A stretch of 36,294 nucleotides of DNA from assembly GCA_900315755.1 (NCBI GenBank), contig ONAI01000030.1, positions 1 to 36,294 on the forward strand. Reading direction: 5' to 3'. This DNA comes from an uncultured Ruminococcus sp. (GTDB lineage Bacteria; Bacillota; Clostridia; Oscillospirales; Ruminococcaceae). The position numbers and the translations under genes were made by a program. Below are positions 1 through 6,813 of the stretch, piece after piece; position 1 is the stretch's first letter, and each line of letters opens with the position of its first letter. The notes beneath the pieces were generated by a model. That model was not told the DNA's origin. It ran no database searches and saw nothing but the letters and a program-made list of their open reading frames with translations.

Positions 1-436
1 TGTCCTTTACTGAACGCATCAGTGCTTCTGCCTCGACCTCGTCTACCTTTGTTCTTGAATAGGTAGGAGTACGCTTGACCTCCGCTCTTAGAGCGTCGCC
101 GTCATCAATAAGGCGTACAAGATTTGCTTTGTAAACACCTTCAACAAGGACTTTCATTATATTATCCGGCAGCTTCAGGACTTGCTTTATGTCGACTACA
201 ACGCCGACCTTGTAAAGATCTGATGCTTTAGGATCATCGACATATGCTTCGTGCTGGGTTACAAGGAATAGCTTTCCTCCGTCCTTCAGTGCACGTTCGA
301 TCGCCTTTACTGATTTATCCCTCGATACATCAAAGTGCATTACCATTTTAGGGAAAGCTACGAGTCCTCTCATAGCAACTGTATATATTACTGTACCATT
401 TTCTGTGTTTTTGTCACTTTTAATTATCTGTTCCAT
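1..436 (-). CDS. lon: Lon protease, N-terminal part (cut by window edge)
   Basis: The first 145 codons of an ATP-dependent Lon protease run off the left edge of the window. The visible protein begins MEQIIKSDKNTENG and continues with the LON substrate-binding fold: a VAMRGLVAFPKMVMHFDV stretch near residue 21, then repeated beta segments ending VEGVYKANLVRLIDDGDALRAE. The AAA+ and Ser-Lys protease domains lie outside the window. In the family this domain selects unfolded or tagged substrates for degradation in the cytoplasm. The ATG at 436 is preceded by GGTGACAG, a weak Shine-Dalgarno match. A TTGCAA-17-TATAAT promoter and a perfect palindrome lie just upstream. It is transcribed divergently from the diguanylate-cyclase-like gene. 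Family assignment is firm; only the N-terminal domain was examined. Confidence 0.93.
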   Translation of the reverse strand, partial: MEQIIKSDKNTENGTVIYTVAMRGLVAFPKMVMHFDVSRDKSVKAIERALKDGGKLFLVTQHEAYVDDPKASDLYKVGVVVDIKQVLKLPDNIMKVLVEGVYKANLVRLIDDGDALRAEVKRTPTYSRTKVDEVEAEALMRSVKD

Positions 437-474
437 ACTGTCACCACATTTCCATTGGTTTTTCATATTTATCC

Positions 475-495
475 TGGTGGATCTATCATCCACCA
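475..495. promoter_or_regulatory. Perfect palindrome at the lon transcription start
   Basis: TGGTGGAT, five bases, then ATCCACCA: two perfect 8-bp arms. The -10 box of the lon promoter is at 501-506 on the minus strand, so transcription should start near 494, inside the right arm. The element could be an operator covering +1 or a hairpin at the extreme 5' end of the lon mRNA. It does not match the CIRCE (HrcA) or CtsR consensus. Confidence 0.6.
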
Positions 496-500
496 AATAC

Positions 501-529
501 ATTATACTATATCTATGTGAAAATTGCAA
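501..529 (-). promoter_or_regulatory. lon promoter
   Basis: Reading the minus strand, TTGCAA (524-529) is followed by a 17-base spacer and TATAAT (501-506). The predicted start is near 494, giving a leader of about 58 bases before the lon ATG. Confidence 0.75.
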
Positions 530-607
530 GTACGTTTTAACAATATATCACTCACTTGTTTATAACATAGTTTTAATTGATCTTACACAGTAAATTTATA
601 AAAGCAG

Positions 608-636
608 TTGAAATCGTTGTTGAAACGTGATATAAT
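608..636 (+). promoter_or_regulatory. Promoter of the GGDEF gene
   Basis: TTGAAA (608-613), 17-base spacer, TATAAT (631-636). The predicted start is near 643, about 53 bases before the chosen ATG at 696. Confidence 0.75.
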
Positions 637-695
637 AAAAATATGTAGTAGGTTTAGTGAAAGAGTATGAAAGAATTTGTTCCGGGGGTGTTAAA

Positions 696-2579
696 ATGAT
701 AAACGGCAAAAAAATGGTTTCCCTGTGTATTTCAAGGTTGCATGAGCAGGAGAATTACAGGTTTATCTCAAAGCTGAACGACTCGCTGAATAAACTTGGC
801 ATTGCTCTGTTTATCTATGACATCGCCTCAGATATTTACTGGAATGAGAGTATTATCAGAGCGGAAGCTTCTGTTTTTGATCTTGTAAGGTATGATAAAT
901 CCGATGTTGTCATCATAATGCATGAAAAGATCAAGTCCAAAACAATAACCGAGAAACTGATTAAACGGGCTAAAGAGCATGATACTCCGGTCATTGTTGT
1001 TGACGGCATTTATGAAGGATGTATGAATGTTGCTTTTGACTATGCTGCTGGTTTCAGAAAGATCGTTGAGCACGTTATTTGCTGTCACGGCATTACTGAT
1101 CTTCATATGTTTGCCGGATATAAAGGCAATCCTTATTCAGATCAGCGCGAAGAAGTTTTCAAGGAAGTTCTGAAAGAACACTCTATCCCATTTTCCGATG
1201 ATATGATCAGTTATGGTCAGTTCTGGGCAAGACCGACTATTGATGCTGCTGAAAAGCTTGTTGCTTCGGGAAAGATACCAAAGGCGATAGTATGTGCTAA
1301 TGATATTATGGCTATAAATGTTTCGGGAGTCCTTTCAAGTAACGGATACCGTATTCCGAATGATGTGCTTGTTACGGGTTTTGACGGTATTGATGAGATC
1401 AATTATACTGTACCGAGAATCTCATCTGTCAGATGTTCCGGAATTGAACTTGCTAAAACCATTGCTTGTATAGTTGAACGTGCTATTGATGAAAATGTGT
1501 ACCCTGATTTTACATATGTTGAGCCTAAACTTATAATCAATGAATCGTGTGGCTGTGATACCCTCGCTGAAAGCTTCGATACAAACAATATCCAGCGATT
1601 CAACGACCATTTTTATCAGTATCAGGACGATGCGCGCGTTCTCTCGGATATGACAGATCGAATGAATTCCTCTGAGACTATCGCTCAGGCTTCACAAAAA
1701 CTTAAAAATAGTGTGATCCACGATATGTGTTGCCTTATAAATAAAAGCTGTCTTGATTATACGTTCAATCATTTCGAGAGCCTTGTTCCAAGCGGTGTGG
1801 ACTCGGATATGTTTATGTTCTATGATACTGATTCCAAGAACGGCGAACAGTATGACTTTAATATTGATTTGATCGTTCCGGATCTTGATAAGCTCCTTAA
1901 CAGCGGTATGCCGCTGATATTCAATGTTATTGATTTCATGAACAGTCCTATCGGATACGTTTGCTTTCACTTTAAGGAATTTGATCTCACCAGCTTTTGT
2001 ACAATATCGCAGATAGTTTCTTCTATCGGCAGAGGTCTTGGCGGATTCATGAATATGAGATTTCAGAATTACCTTACGAAGAGGATAGAGCAGGTTTACC
2101 GTTATGACGGTCTGACAGGTCTTTACAACCGCGTAAGCTTCTCTTATGAGTACGAAAAAAAGCTTGCTGACATAACAGACGAGAATCATCCTGTAACTGT
2201 AATACTTGCTGATCTTGATGGTCTGAAGCATATTAATGATATTTACGGGCATCCTGCCGGCGACATTGCTATAAAGACTGTTGCAAGTGCCTTGAAATAT
2301 GCTTGTCCGCCTGATACGCTGTGTGTAAGATTCGGCGGTGATGAAATGCTTGCGGTTGTATTTGATAAGTGTTCAAGCAAGTATATACGTTCAAAACTGA
2401 AAGAGTATCTTAAAAATTTCAATAAGAAAATGAACTATGAATTCAAGATTTCAGCAAGTATCGGCGTTTATGAGACAAACACTGCTTCTGATCTTGATTT
2501 TGAAACTATTATCAAAAAAGCAGACGCAATAATGTACGTCGAAAAGCAGGCTAAGAAAGCTAAAGAAGCTGCACATTGA
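696..2579 (+). CDS. LacI-type sensor / GGDEF diguanylate cyclase-like protein
   Basis: A 627-residue protein without membrane segments or HTH. Residues about 5-280 are a LacI/PBP1-like ligand-binding domain (IPKAIVCANDIMAINV, DVLVTGFDGIDEI), normally a sugar sensor. Residues about 300-440 are a linker that may be GAF-like. Residues about 455-620 are a GGDEF domain: YDGLTGLYNR, LADLDGLKHINDIYGH, then RFGGDEM at about 545-551. The Mg2+-binding aspartate and the GGDE core are present, so c-di-GMP synthesis from GTP is plausible, but the last signature residue is Met instead of Phe, and no RxxD inhibitory I-site is seen five residues upstream. I chose ATG 696, preceded by GGGGGTG, over an upstream in-frame GTG at 657 that has no ribosome-binding site. 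It is monocistronic, with its own promoter and terminator. It probably reports a cytoplasmic ligand through c-di-GMP; the ligand is unknown. Confidence 0.88.
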   Translation: MINGKKMVSLCISRLHEQENYRFISKLNDSLNKLGIALFIYDIASDIYWNESIIRAEASVFDLVRYDKSDVVIIMHEKIKSKTITEKLIKRAKEHDTPVIVVDGIYEGCMNVAFDYAAGFRKIVEHVICCHGITDLHMFAGYKGNPYSDQREEVFKEVLKEHSIPFSDDMISYGQFWARPTIDAAEKLVASGKIPKAIVCANDIMAINVSGVLSSNGYRIPNDVLVTGFDGIDEINYTVPRISSVRCSGIELAKTIACIVERAIDENVYPDFTYVEPKLIINESCGCDTLAESFDTNNIQRFNDHFYQYQDDARVLSDMTDRMNSSETIAQASQKLKNSVIHDMCCLINKSCLDYTFNHFESLVPSGVDSDMFMFYDTDSKNGEQYDFNIDLIVPDLDKLLNSGMPLIFNVIDFMNSPIGYVCFHFKEFDLTSFCTISQIVSSIGRGLGGFMNMRFQNYLTKRIEQVYRYDGLTGLYNRVSFSYEYEKKLADITDENHPVTVILADLDGLKHINDIYGHPAGDIAIKTVASALKYACPPDTLCVRFGGDEMLAVVFDKCSSKYIRSKLKEYLKNFNKKMNYEFKISASIGVYETNTASDLDFETIIKKADAIMYVEKQAKKAKEAAH

Positions 2580-2596
2580 AGTGCAGCTTCTTTTTT
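2562..2596 (+). terminator. Rho-independent terminator after the GGDEF gene
   Basis: AAAGAAGCTGCAC (2562-2574) pairs with GTGCAGCTTCTTT (2581-2593); the 6-base loop contains the stop codon of the gene. A T-run follows at 2591-2596. The stem uses the last codons of the gene itself. On the other strand, serving ligA, the T-tract is poorer. Confidence 0.85.
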
Positions 2597-4541
2597 ATTC
2601 AGACATATTTTTGAAGTCTTCTTCACTTATTATCGGTATACCAAGTGATTTTGCAGCTTTATTCTTTGCAGAACCGGATTCCTTGTCATTGTTTATTAGA
2701 TAGTCTGTCTTTGATGATACTGAAGAGGATACTTTACCGCCTTTGGATTCAATAAATGCTTTCAGTTCGCTGCGATTCTTCCAAATGCTGACAGATCCGG
2801 TTATTACGAATGTTTTGGATGTTATAAAACTATTATTTTCTGTCTCTTCTGACGTTGATATTTTAAGTTCTTCGATAAGTTTGAGAAATTCATTACGTTT
2901 GTCATCGTCAGCAAAAAATCTTACATATTCAGAGGCGAGTACGTCACCGATCCCGTCGATAGATGTAAGCTGTTCGGCTGTCAGACATATGAGTTCTTCT
3001 GGGGTTTTATACTTTCCTGTTATCAGTCTTGAAGCAGCTCTGCCAATGTTTGGGATCCCTATTGCAAGAAGCACTCTGCTGAGTTCGGTACTGCGAGAAT
3101 TTTCAATAGCTTCATGCAGCTTCTGGTAAGATTTTTCGCCGAAGCCTTCAAGTGATACTATTTTGTCTCTGAATTTGTCTAAGTGATAGAAATCGCTGAA
3201 ATTACGTATAATCCCCTCATCGACAAGAGTTTCAATAGTTGCTGTTGACATTCCTATGATATTCATTGCATCACGCTGGACAAAATGCTCAAATCTGCCA
3301 ATGTGCTTTGCTGGACATTCTTTATTGACGCAGTGCAGTGTTTCCACATCATCATCCGATGTCATTATCTGCGTACTGCCGCCGCATACCGGACAGACTT
3401 CCGGCAGAGAGAGGCTTCCGGATGCTGTTTTGTTTTCAAGAATCTGCGGTATTATCATATTGGCTTTATAAACTGTCAATGTATCGCCTATCCCGAGCTT
3501 TAACTGCTTTACGATACTCGCATTGTGGACTGATGCTCTTGATACGGTAGTACCTTCAAGCTCGACAGGCTCAAATACTGCTACCGGATTAAGCAGACCT
3601 GTACGGCTTGCTGACCACTCAACTTCAATAAGCTTTGTATCGGCAGTTTCGTCTTTCCATTTAAAAGCCATACCGTTTCTCGGTGCATGAGATGTTTCAC
3701 CAAGACTGTTGCCGTAAGCTACATCGTCAAGCATGAGTACAAGCCCGTCTGACGGAAACTCGTTCTCTGCGATAGATGATTTGAAGTCCTCTATTTTCTC
3801 TTTCAGGCTGCTTGCGGTAACCGTAACTCCGTGTACGCTCTGAAAACCAAGAGTATTCAGCCAGTCAAGACGCTCCTTGAATGAGTTGTTATCGTAGCCG
3901 TCAGCTGACACAAGATTGAATGCAAAAAAATTGATATTGCGTTCCGCTGTGACCTTCGGATCGAGATTTCTGACAGTTCCAACGCAGAGATTGCGCGGAT
4001 TTTTATACTTGCTTCCCTCTTCCGTAGTCGAATTCACTATTTCAAAGTCCTTGTATTTCATAAGAGATTCTCCGCGGACTACCATTCTGCCTTTGAAAGG
4101 TATCTTTGAAGGTATCCCTATGATATGAAGTGCGTTATTGGTGATGTCCTCGCCTATTTCGCCGTTTCCTCGTGTAACAGCCTGTACGAGCCTTCCCTCT
4201 TCGTAGGTCAGCACAAGCGTGAGACCGTCCAGTTTCCAGCTCAGGAAGCCTGTGTTATCACCAAGCCATGCTTCGAGTTCATCCGGTATTTTAGTCTTAT
4301 CCAGTGACAGCATCCTTGATTCATGCCTGACTTTACGAAGTGATGACACAGCTTCAAATCCGACTTTCTGTGTGCGACTGCCGCTGAGGACTATCCCGGT
4401 CTCTTTTTCAAGTGCTTCGAGTTCATCGTATAGCTGATCGTATTCGTGATCACTCATAATTGCTACGCCTGTGTTATAGTAAGCGTTTGCAGCTTCAGAG
4501 AGCTTATCGTTTATTAGCTTCATTCTGTTTATCTTATCCAT
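2595..4541 (-). CDS. ligA: NAD-dependent DNA ligase (LigA), divergent
   Basis: A 648-residue DNA ligase sealing nicks in replication and repair. Domains in order: Ia (SDHEYDQLYDELEALE, residues 30-45), adenylation with the nucleophile K103 in WKLDGLT, OB fold (VEWSASRTGLLNPVAVFEP), Cys4 zinc finger (C383, C386, C404, C409), helix-hairpin-helix region, and a C-terminal BRCT domain (FVITGSVSIWKNRSELKAFI to the end). Nucleotide-binding residues persist (R124, E158, R183, KWK 294-296), but usually invariant positions vary: RGNG for RGDG, and NPRNLCVG for NPRNAAAG. Length is close to the usual 660-670. The ATG at 4541 has a GAGGAG site eight bases upstream. It lies downstream of the FkbM gene, separated by a hairpin, and no separate promoter is obvious. 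I am sure of the family; whether this is the only replicative ligase cannot be told here. Confidence 0.93.
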   Translation of the reverse strand: MDKINRMKLINDKLSEAANAYYNTGVAIMSDHEYDQLYDELEALEKETGIVLSGSRTQKVGFEAVSSLRKVRHESRMLSLDKTKIPDELEAWLGDNTGFLSWKLDGLTLVLTYEEGRLVQAVTRGNGEIGEDITNNALHIIGIPSKIPFKGRMVVRGESLMKYKDFEIVNSTTEEGSKYKNPRNLCVGTVRNLDPKVTAERNINFFAFNLVSADGYDNNSFKERLDWLNTLGFQSVHGVTVTASSLKEKIEDFKSSIAENEFPSDGLVLMLDDVAYGNSLGETSHAPRNGMAFKWKDETADTKLIEVEWSASRTGLLNPVAVFEPVELEGTTVSRASVHNASIVKQLKLGIGDTLTVYKANMIIPQILENKTASGSLSLPEVCPVCGGSTQIMTSDDDVETLHCVNKECPAKHIGRFEHFVQRDAMNIIGMSTATIETLVDEGIIRNFSDFYHLDKFRDKIVSLEGFGEKSYQKLHEAIENSRSTELSRVLLAIGIPNIGRAASRLITGKYKTPEELICLTAEQLTSIDGIGDVLASEYVRFFADDDKRNEFLKLIEELKISTSEETENNSFITSKTFVITGSVSIWKNRSELKAFIESKGGKVSSSVSSKTDYLINNDKESGSAKNKAAKSLGIPIISEEDFKNMSE

Positions 4542-4560
4542 GAATTACTCCTCAATAAAT

Positions 4561-4591
4561 CAAGGGCTGTACAATAAGTGTACTGCCCTTG
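4561..4591. terminator. Hairpin between the FkbM gene and ligA
   Basis: CAAGGGC pairs with GCCCTTG (4561-4567 / 4585-4591) and GTACA with TGTAC (4569-4573 / 4579-4583), around one T-T mismatch and a 5-base loop. On the minus strand only ATTTATT follows before the ligA ribosome-binding site, so termination is probably partial and ligA may be expressed by read-through. Confidence 0.5.
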
Positions 4592-4596
4592 TTCTT

Positions 4597-5661
4597 TTAT
4601 AATGTTGCGTAGAGATTTGTCTCCCATGCCGGTATATAAAGCTGATGTCTGATGTACAGCTTATATGACGGATTGAGTGTTTTTATCAGCAGAGGAAGTT
4701 CAAAAATATCCTCGTTTCTGTGATATAGGGAGACCATTAATTTCGGAGAATAATGTGAGATTATCTGAGCTGCTCCCCATATAGCTTCGCGCTCAAATCC
4801 TTCAACATCCATTTTTATTATTGTTGCCGCTTTTCTGCCAAGTATACTATCGACTGACAACGCCTTTACCATATTTGAGGACTCAGCTGATATAGCAGAT
4901 TGTCTTCCGGATTTTGCAGCAAATGGCAGTTCACCGTCAACGCACCATGCGGCAGCATTATATGCGTAAACATGGCTCATGCCGTCAACGAATTTAGCAA
5001 GCTTCTTGAAGTTCTTTCTGTCCGGTTCAAGCGCATATATCGAAGCGTACTTGCCGTAAGTGAATTCAAGCAGTTCCTTGATGGTATCGCCGTTATATGC
5101 ACCAAGGTCTACGTAAACTTCATTGAGCCCCGGCTTTATTATTTTTTTGTAAATGTCGGATTTAGGCGTCGTTACGGCAGAGAGATATTCTATCTTACCG
5201 CTTATCTTGAAGTTGATGATGTTAGCATAAACCTTACGTGAGTAGTCATCGGCAAGGCTGTTATAGACCTTTTGCAGCTTTTCTGCGTTTTCAAGACAGT
5301 ATTCATAGGTGAATATTCCCTGACCAACTACCGGTACATCGGGAACGTAAAGCGTATGCTGTGCGGCAATGCTGTGTATCTTGTCGACTATCTCCTGATA
5401 ACCGGCAGCAAATGCAAGCACCACAACAAAATCATCGACAAGTTCTTCGATCTCTGACAGCTTATGTACATGGTATCCTTCAAAAGAATGACCTCTTACG
5501 AAATCATCGCTTGCAAAAATACCAGCTACTGCGATCTCTTTCTGCTTGAAAACGGACATGATCTTAAGAGCGCCGTCACCCATACCGTAAATGAATATCG
5601 GACGCTGTTCGTTTTTGAGCCTGTCCCAGCAAGACTGTTTTTCAGTAATGAATGATAGCAT
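4597..5661 (-). CDS. FkbM-family SAM-dependent methyltransferase
   Basis: A 354-residue cytoplasmic protein in two parts. Residues about 20-110 form a nucleotide-binding-like fold (FIYGMGDGALKIMSVF at 23-38, then VVVLAFAAGY at 79-88), as in the sugar-acceptor-like N-termini found on some FkbM proteins. Residues about 180-345 are the FkbM methyltransferase: motif I VDLGAYNGDT at 184-193, the acidic loop YALEPD, then IIKMDVEGFERE. The family methylates hydroxyl groups of sugars or polyketides using SAM; the substrate here is unknown. It lies 14 bases downstream of the PH-domain gene and shares its promoter. The ATG at 5661 follows GGCGGTGAT. No polysaccharide cluster surrounds it, so a surface-glycan role is only a guess. 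Confidence 0.85.
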   Translation of the reverse strand: MLSFITEKQSCWDRLKNEQRPIFIYGMGDGALKIMSVFKQKEIAVAGIFASDDFVRGHSFEGYHVHKLSEIEELVDDFVVVLAFAAGYQEIVDKIHSIAAQHTLYVPDVPVVGQGIFTYEYCLENAEKLQKVYNSLADDYSRKVYANIINFKISGKIEYLSAVTTPKSDIYKKIIKPGLNEVYVDLGAYNGDTIKELLEFTYGKYASIYALEPDRKNFKKLAKFVDGMSHVYAYNAAAWCVDGELPFAAKSGRQSAISAESSNMVKALSVDSILGRKAATIIKMDVEGFEREAIWGAAQIISHYSPKLMVSLYHRNEDIFELPLLIKTLNPSYKLYIRHQLYIPAWETNLYATL

Positions 5662-5675
5662 TATATCACCGCCGC

Positions 5676-6086
5676 TTAAACAATATCAAAATCGTTGCTT
5701 GTATCCACATCGTCATAGTGATCGTGGAAGTTCATCATATCCCTGCCTCTGATACCGTACTTATCGCGCATAATATTAAGGTATTTATCAATAAGTTCGG
5801 ATACCTGTCTTACGTTTTTGATGCAATGGATCTCTTTGGATGGAGTGTCAGCATCACGACTGTATATTATTATTGAACCGCATTTGAAAAGTCTCTGGAA
5901 GAAAGGAAATCTTACTTTCTTATCGGTTATCTTGTAGAGATCTATTTCATCCTCATCAACACTGAGAAAACCTGTTCTTGTGATGAACTTGGTTTCAGTA
6001 AGGAAATAACGAGTGAATGAAAGCGGAAGCCCGAATAGTGTACGTTTTTTATCAGTCCAAACATATTTGAATGCATCTTTTTTCAT
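5676..6086 (-). CDS. Bacterial PH-domain protein (YdbS/bPH2-like)
   Basis: A 136-residue protein. Residues about 20-100 resemble the bacterial pleckstrin-homology-like fold: RYFLTETKFITRTGFLSVDEDEIDLYKITD, a phenylalanine-rich turn (VRFPFFQRLFKCGSIIIYSRD), then VRQVSELIDKYL. The C-terminus is acidic and His/Asp-rich (MNFHDHYDDVDTSNDFD). Unlike YdbS there is no transmembrane pair, so it would be soluble. I chose ATG 6086 because GGAGGT sits seven bases upstream of it; the longer frame from 6113 places that site inside the gene. It is the first gene of a unit with the FkbM methyltransferase. The role is unknown; family confidence is moderate because such domains are recognised by fold more than by motif. 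Confidence 0.75.
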   Translation of the reverse strand: MKKDAFKYVWTDKKRTLFGLPLSFTRYFLTETKFITRTGFLSVDEDEIDLYKITDKKVRFPFFQRLFKCGSIIIYSRDADTPSKEIHCIKNVRQVSELIDKYLNIMRDKYGIRGRDMMNFHDHYDDVDTSNDFDIV

Positions 6087-6130
6087 CAGTAATACCTCCG
6101 TCATGATATTCATATGTGTATGCTAATTAT

Positions 6131-6159
6131 ATTTTAACACAAATCCTTCTAATAGTCAA
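6131..6159 (-). promoter_or_regulatory. Promoter of the PH-domain/FkbM unit
   Basis: On the minus strand, TTGACT (6154-6159), 17-base spacer, TAAAAT (6131-6136). The leader to ATG 6086 is about 38 bases. Confidence 0.7.
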
Positions 6160-6249
6160 CAATAAACATGAATATTTTTGGTGAATTACATATATAAATG
6201 TACTTTTTAAGAAAAAACAAAAAATATCAGTATAATTTTCAAAAAGTTC

Positions 6250-6278
6250 TTTACAAGTGAGAAATTATGTGTTATAAT
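6250..6278 (+). promoter_or_regulatory. rpsO promoter
   Basis: TTTACA (6250-6255), 17-base spacer, TATAAT (6273-6278). The predicted start is near 6285. The 70 or so bases between this and the divergent promoter at 6159 are AT-rich with no further recognisable sites. Confidence 0.8.
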
Positions 6279-6284
6279 ATTATC

Positions 6285-6361
6285 ACCGCGTACTTGGTCA
6301 TGGGCTTGTCCTCAATATGCACCCTGTACTGAGTTTGCGGAATATTTATTATTAAGAGGTG
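6285..6361 (+). promoter_or_regulatory. Possible structured rpsO leader (S15 autoregulation candidate)
   Basis: The leader can close on itself: CCGC (6286-6289) with GCGG (6337-6340), GTAC (6290-6293) with GTAC (6326-6329), and GGG (6302-6304) with CCC (6322-6324), ending just before the AGAGGTG ribosome-binding site. In several bacteria S15 represses its own mRNA by binding leader structures. This one does not obviously match a leader class I know, so the function is inferred from position and pairing. Confidence 0.4.
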
Positions 6362-6367
6362 CTTTCA

Positions 6368-6634
6368 ATGTTACTGAAAGATGAAAAAACAGCCGTTATT
6401 GAGGCTAACAGAACTCACGAAAACGACACAGGATCTCCTGAGGTTCAGATCGCTATCCTTACAAGAAGAATAAACGATCTTACAGCTCACCTTAAGATCC
6501 ACAAGAACGATCACCACTCAAGAAGAGGTCTTCTCAAGATGGTTGGTCACAGACGTAACCTTCTTGCTTATCTCAAGAAGAAGGACATCAACAGATACCG
6601 TGCTATCGTTGAGAAGCTCGGTCTCCGTAAGTAA
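6368..6634 (+). CDS. rpsO: 30S ribosomal protein S15
   Basis: An 88-residue ribosomal protein of the small subunit that binds the central domain of 16S rRNA and forms an intersubunit bridge. The family signatures are present: [38 protein letters not shown] and [15 protein letters not shown]. Length matches the usual 88-89. I chose ATG 6368, which has AGAGGTG seven bases upstream; the in-frame GTG at 6359 lies inside that ribosome-binding site. It precedes pnp, the conserved bacterial order, and probably shares transcription with it through the intergenic hairpins. Confidence 0.97.
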   Translation: MLLKDEKTAVIEANRTHENDTGSPEVQIAILTRRINDLTAHLKIHKNDHHSRRGLLKMVGHRRNLLAYLKKKDINRYRAIVEKLGLRK

Positions 6635-6647
6635 TCATATGTTTACT

Positions 6648-6676
6648 AAGGCAGAGGGGGCTTCCCCTTCTGCCTT
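6648..6676 (+). terminator. Attenuator-like hairpin after rpsO
   Basis: AAGGCAGA (6648-6655) pairs with TCTGCCTT (6669-6676), continued by GGGG with CCCC. Only three Ts follow before ACG, so termination is likely partial and some transcripts should reach pnp. Confidence 0.55.
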
Positions 6677-6698
6677 TACGTCTATTAGAGAATCGGGT

Positions 6699-6768
6699 TT
6701 AGAAGTCAGAGGCAAGCGCTTTGATCAGGCTATCTAGCTGTTTATAAGTTTTTGCCTCTAACTTCTAA
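6699..6768 (+). promoter_or_regulatory. Long inverted repeat in the rpsO-pnp intergenic region
   Basis: TTAGAAGTCAGAGGCAA (6699-6715) and TTGCCTCTAACTTCTAA (6752-6768) are 17-base arms with one mismatch, separated by 36 bases. The stem ends about 28 bases before the pnp Shine-Dalgarno. In E. coli a long stem in the pnp leader is cut by RNase III and then lets PNPase repress its own translation. The same position here suggests a similar processing site. Confidence 0.6.
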
Positions 6769-6813
6769 GAGCTCGTTCCTGATAGATACACTTAATTTTT
6801 CAGGAGGTATATT

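Noticed and set aside
1692-2252. 186-codon antisense frame within the GGDEF gene
   Set aside because: It has no start signal and no family resemblance; the plus-strand gene fully explains the region.
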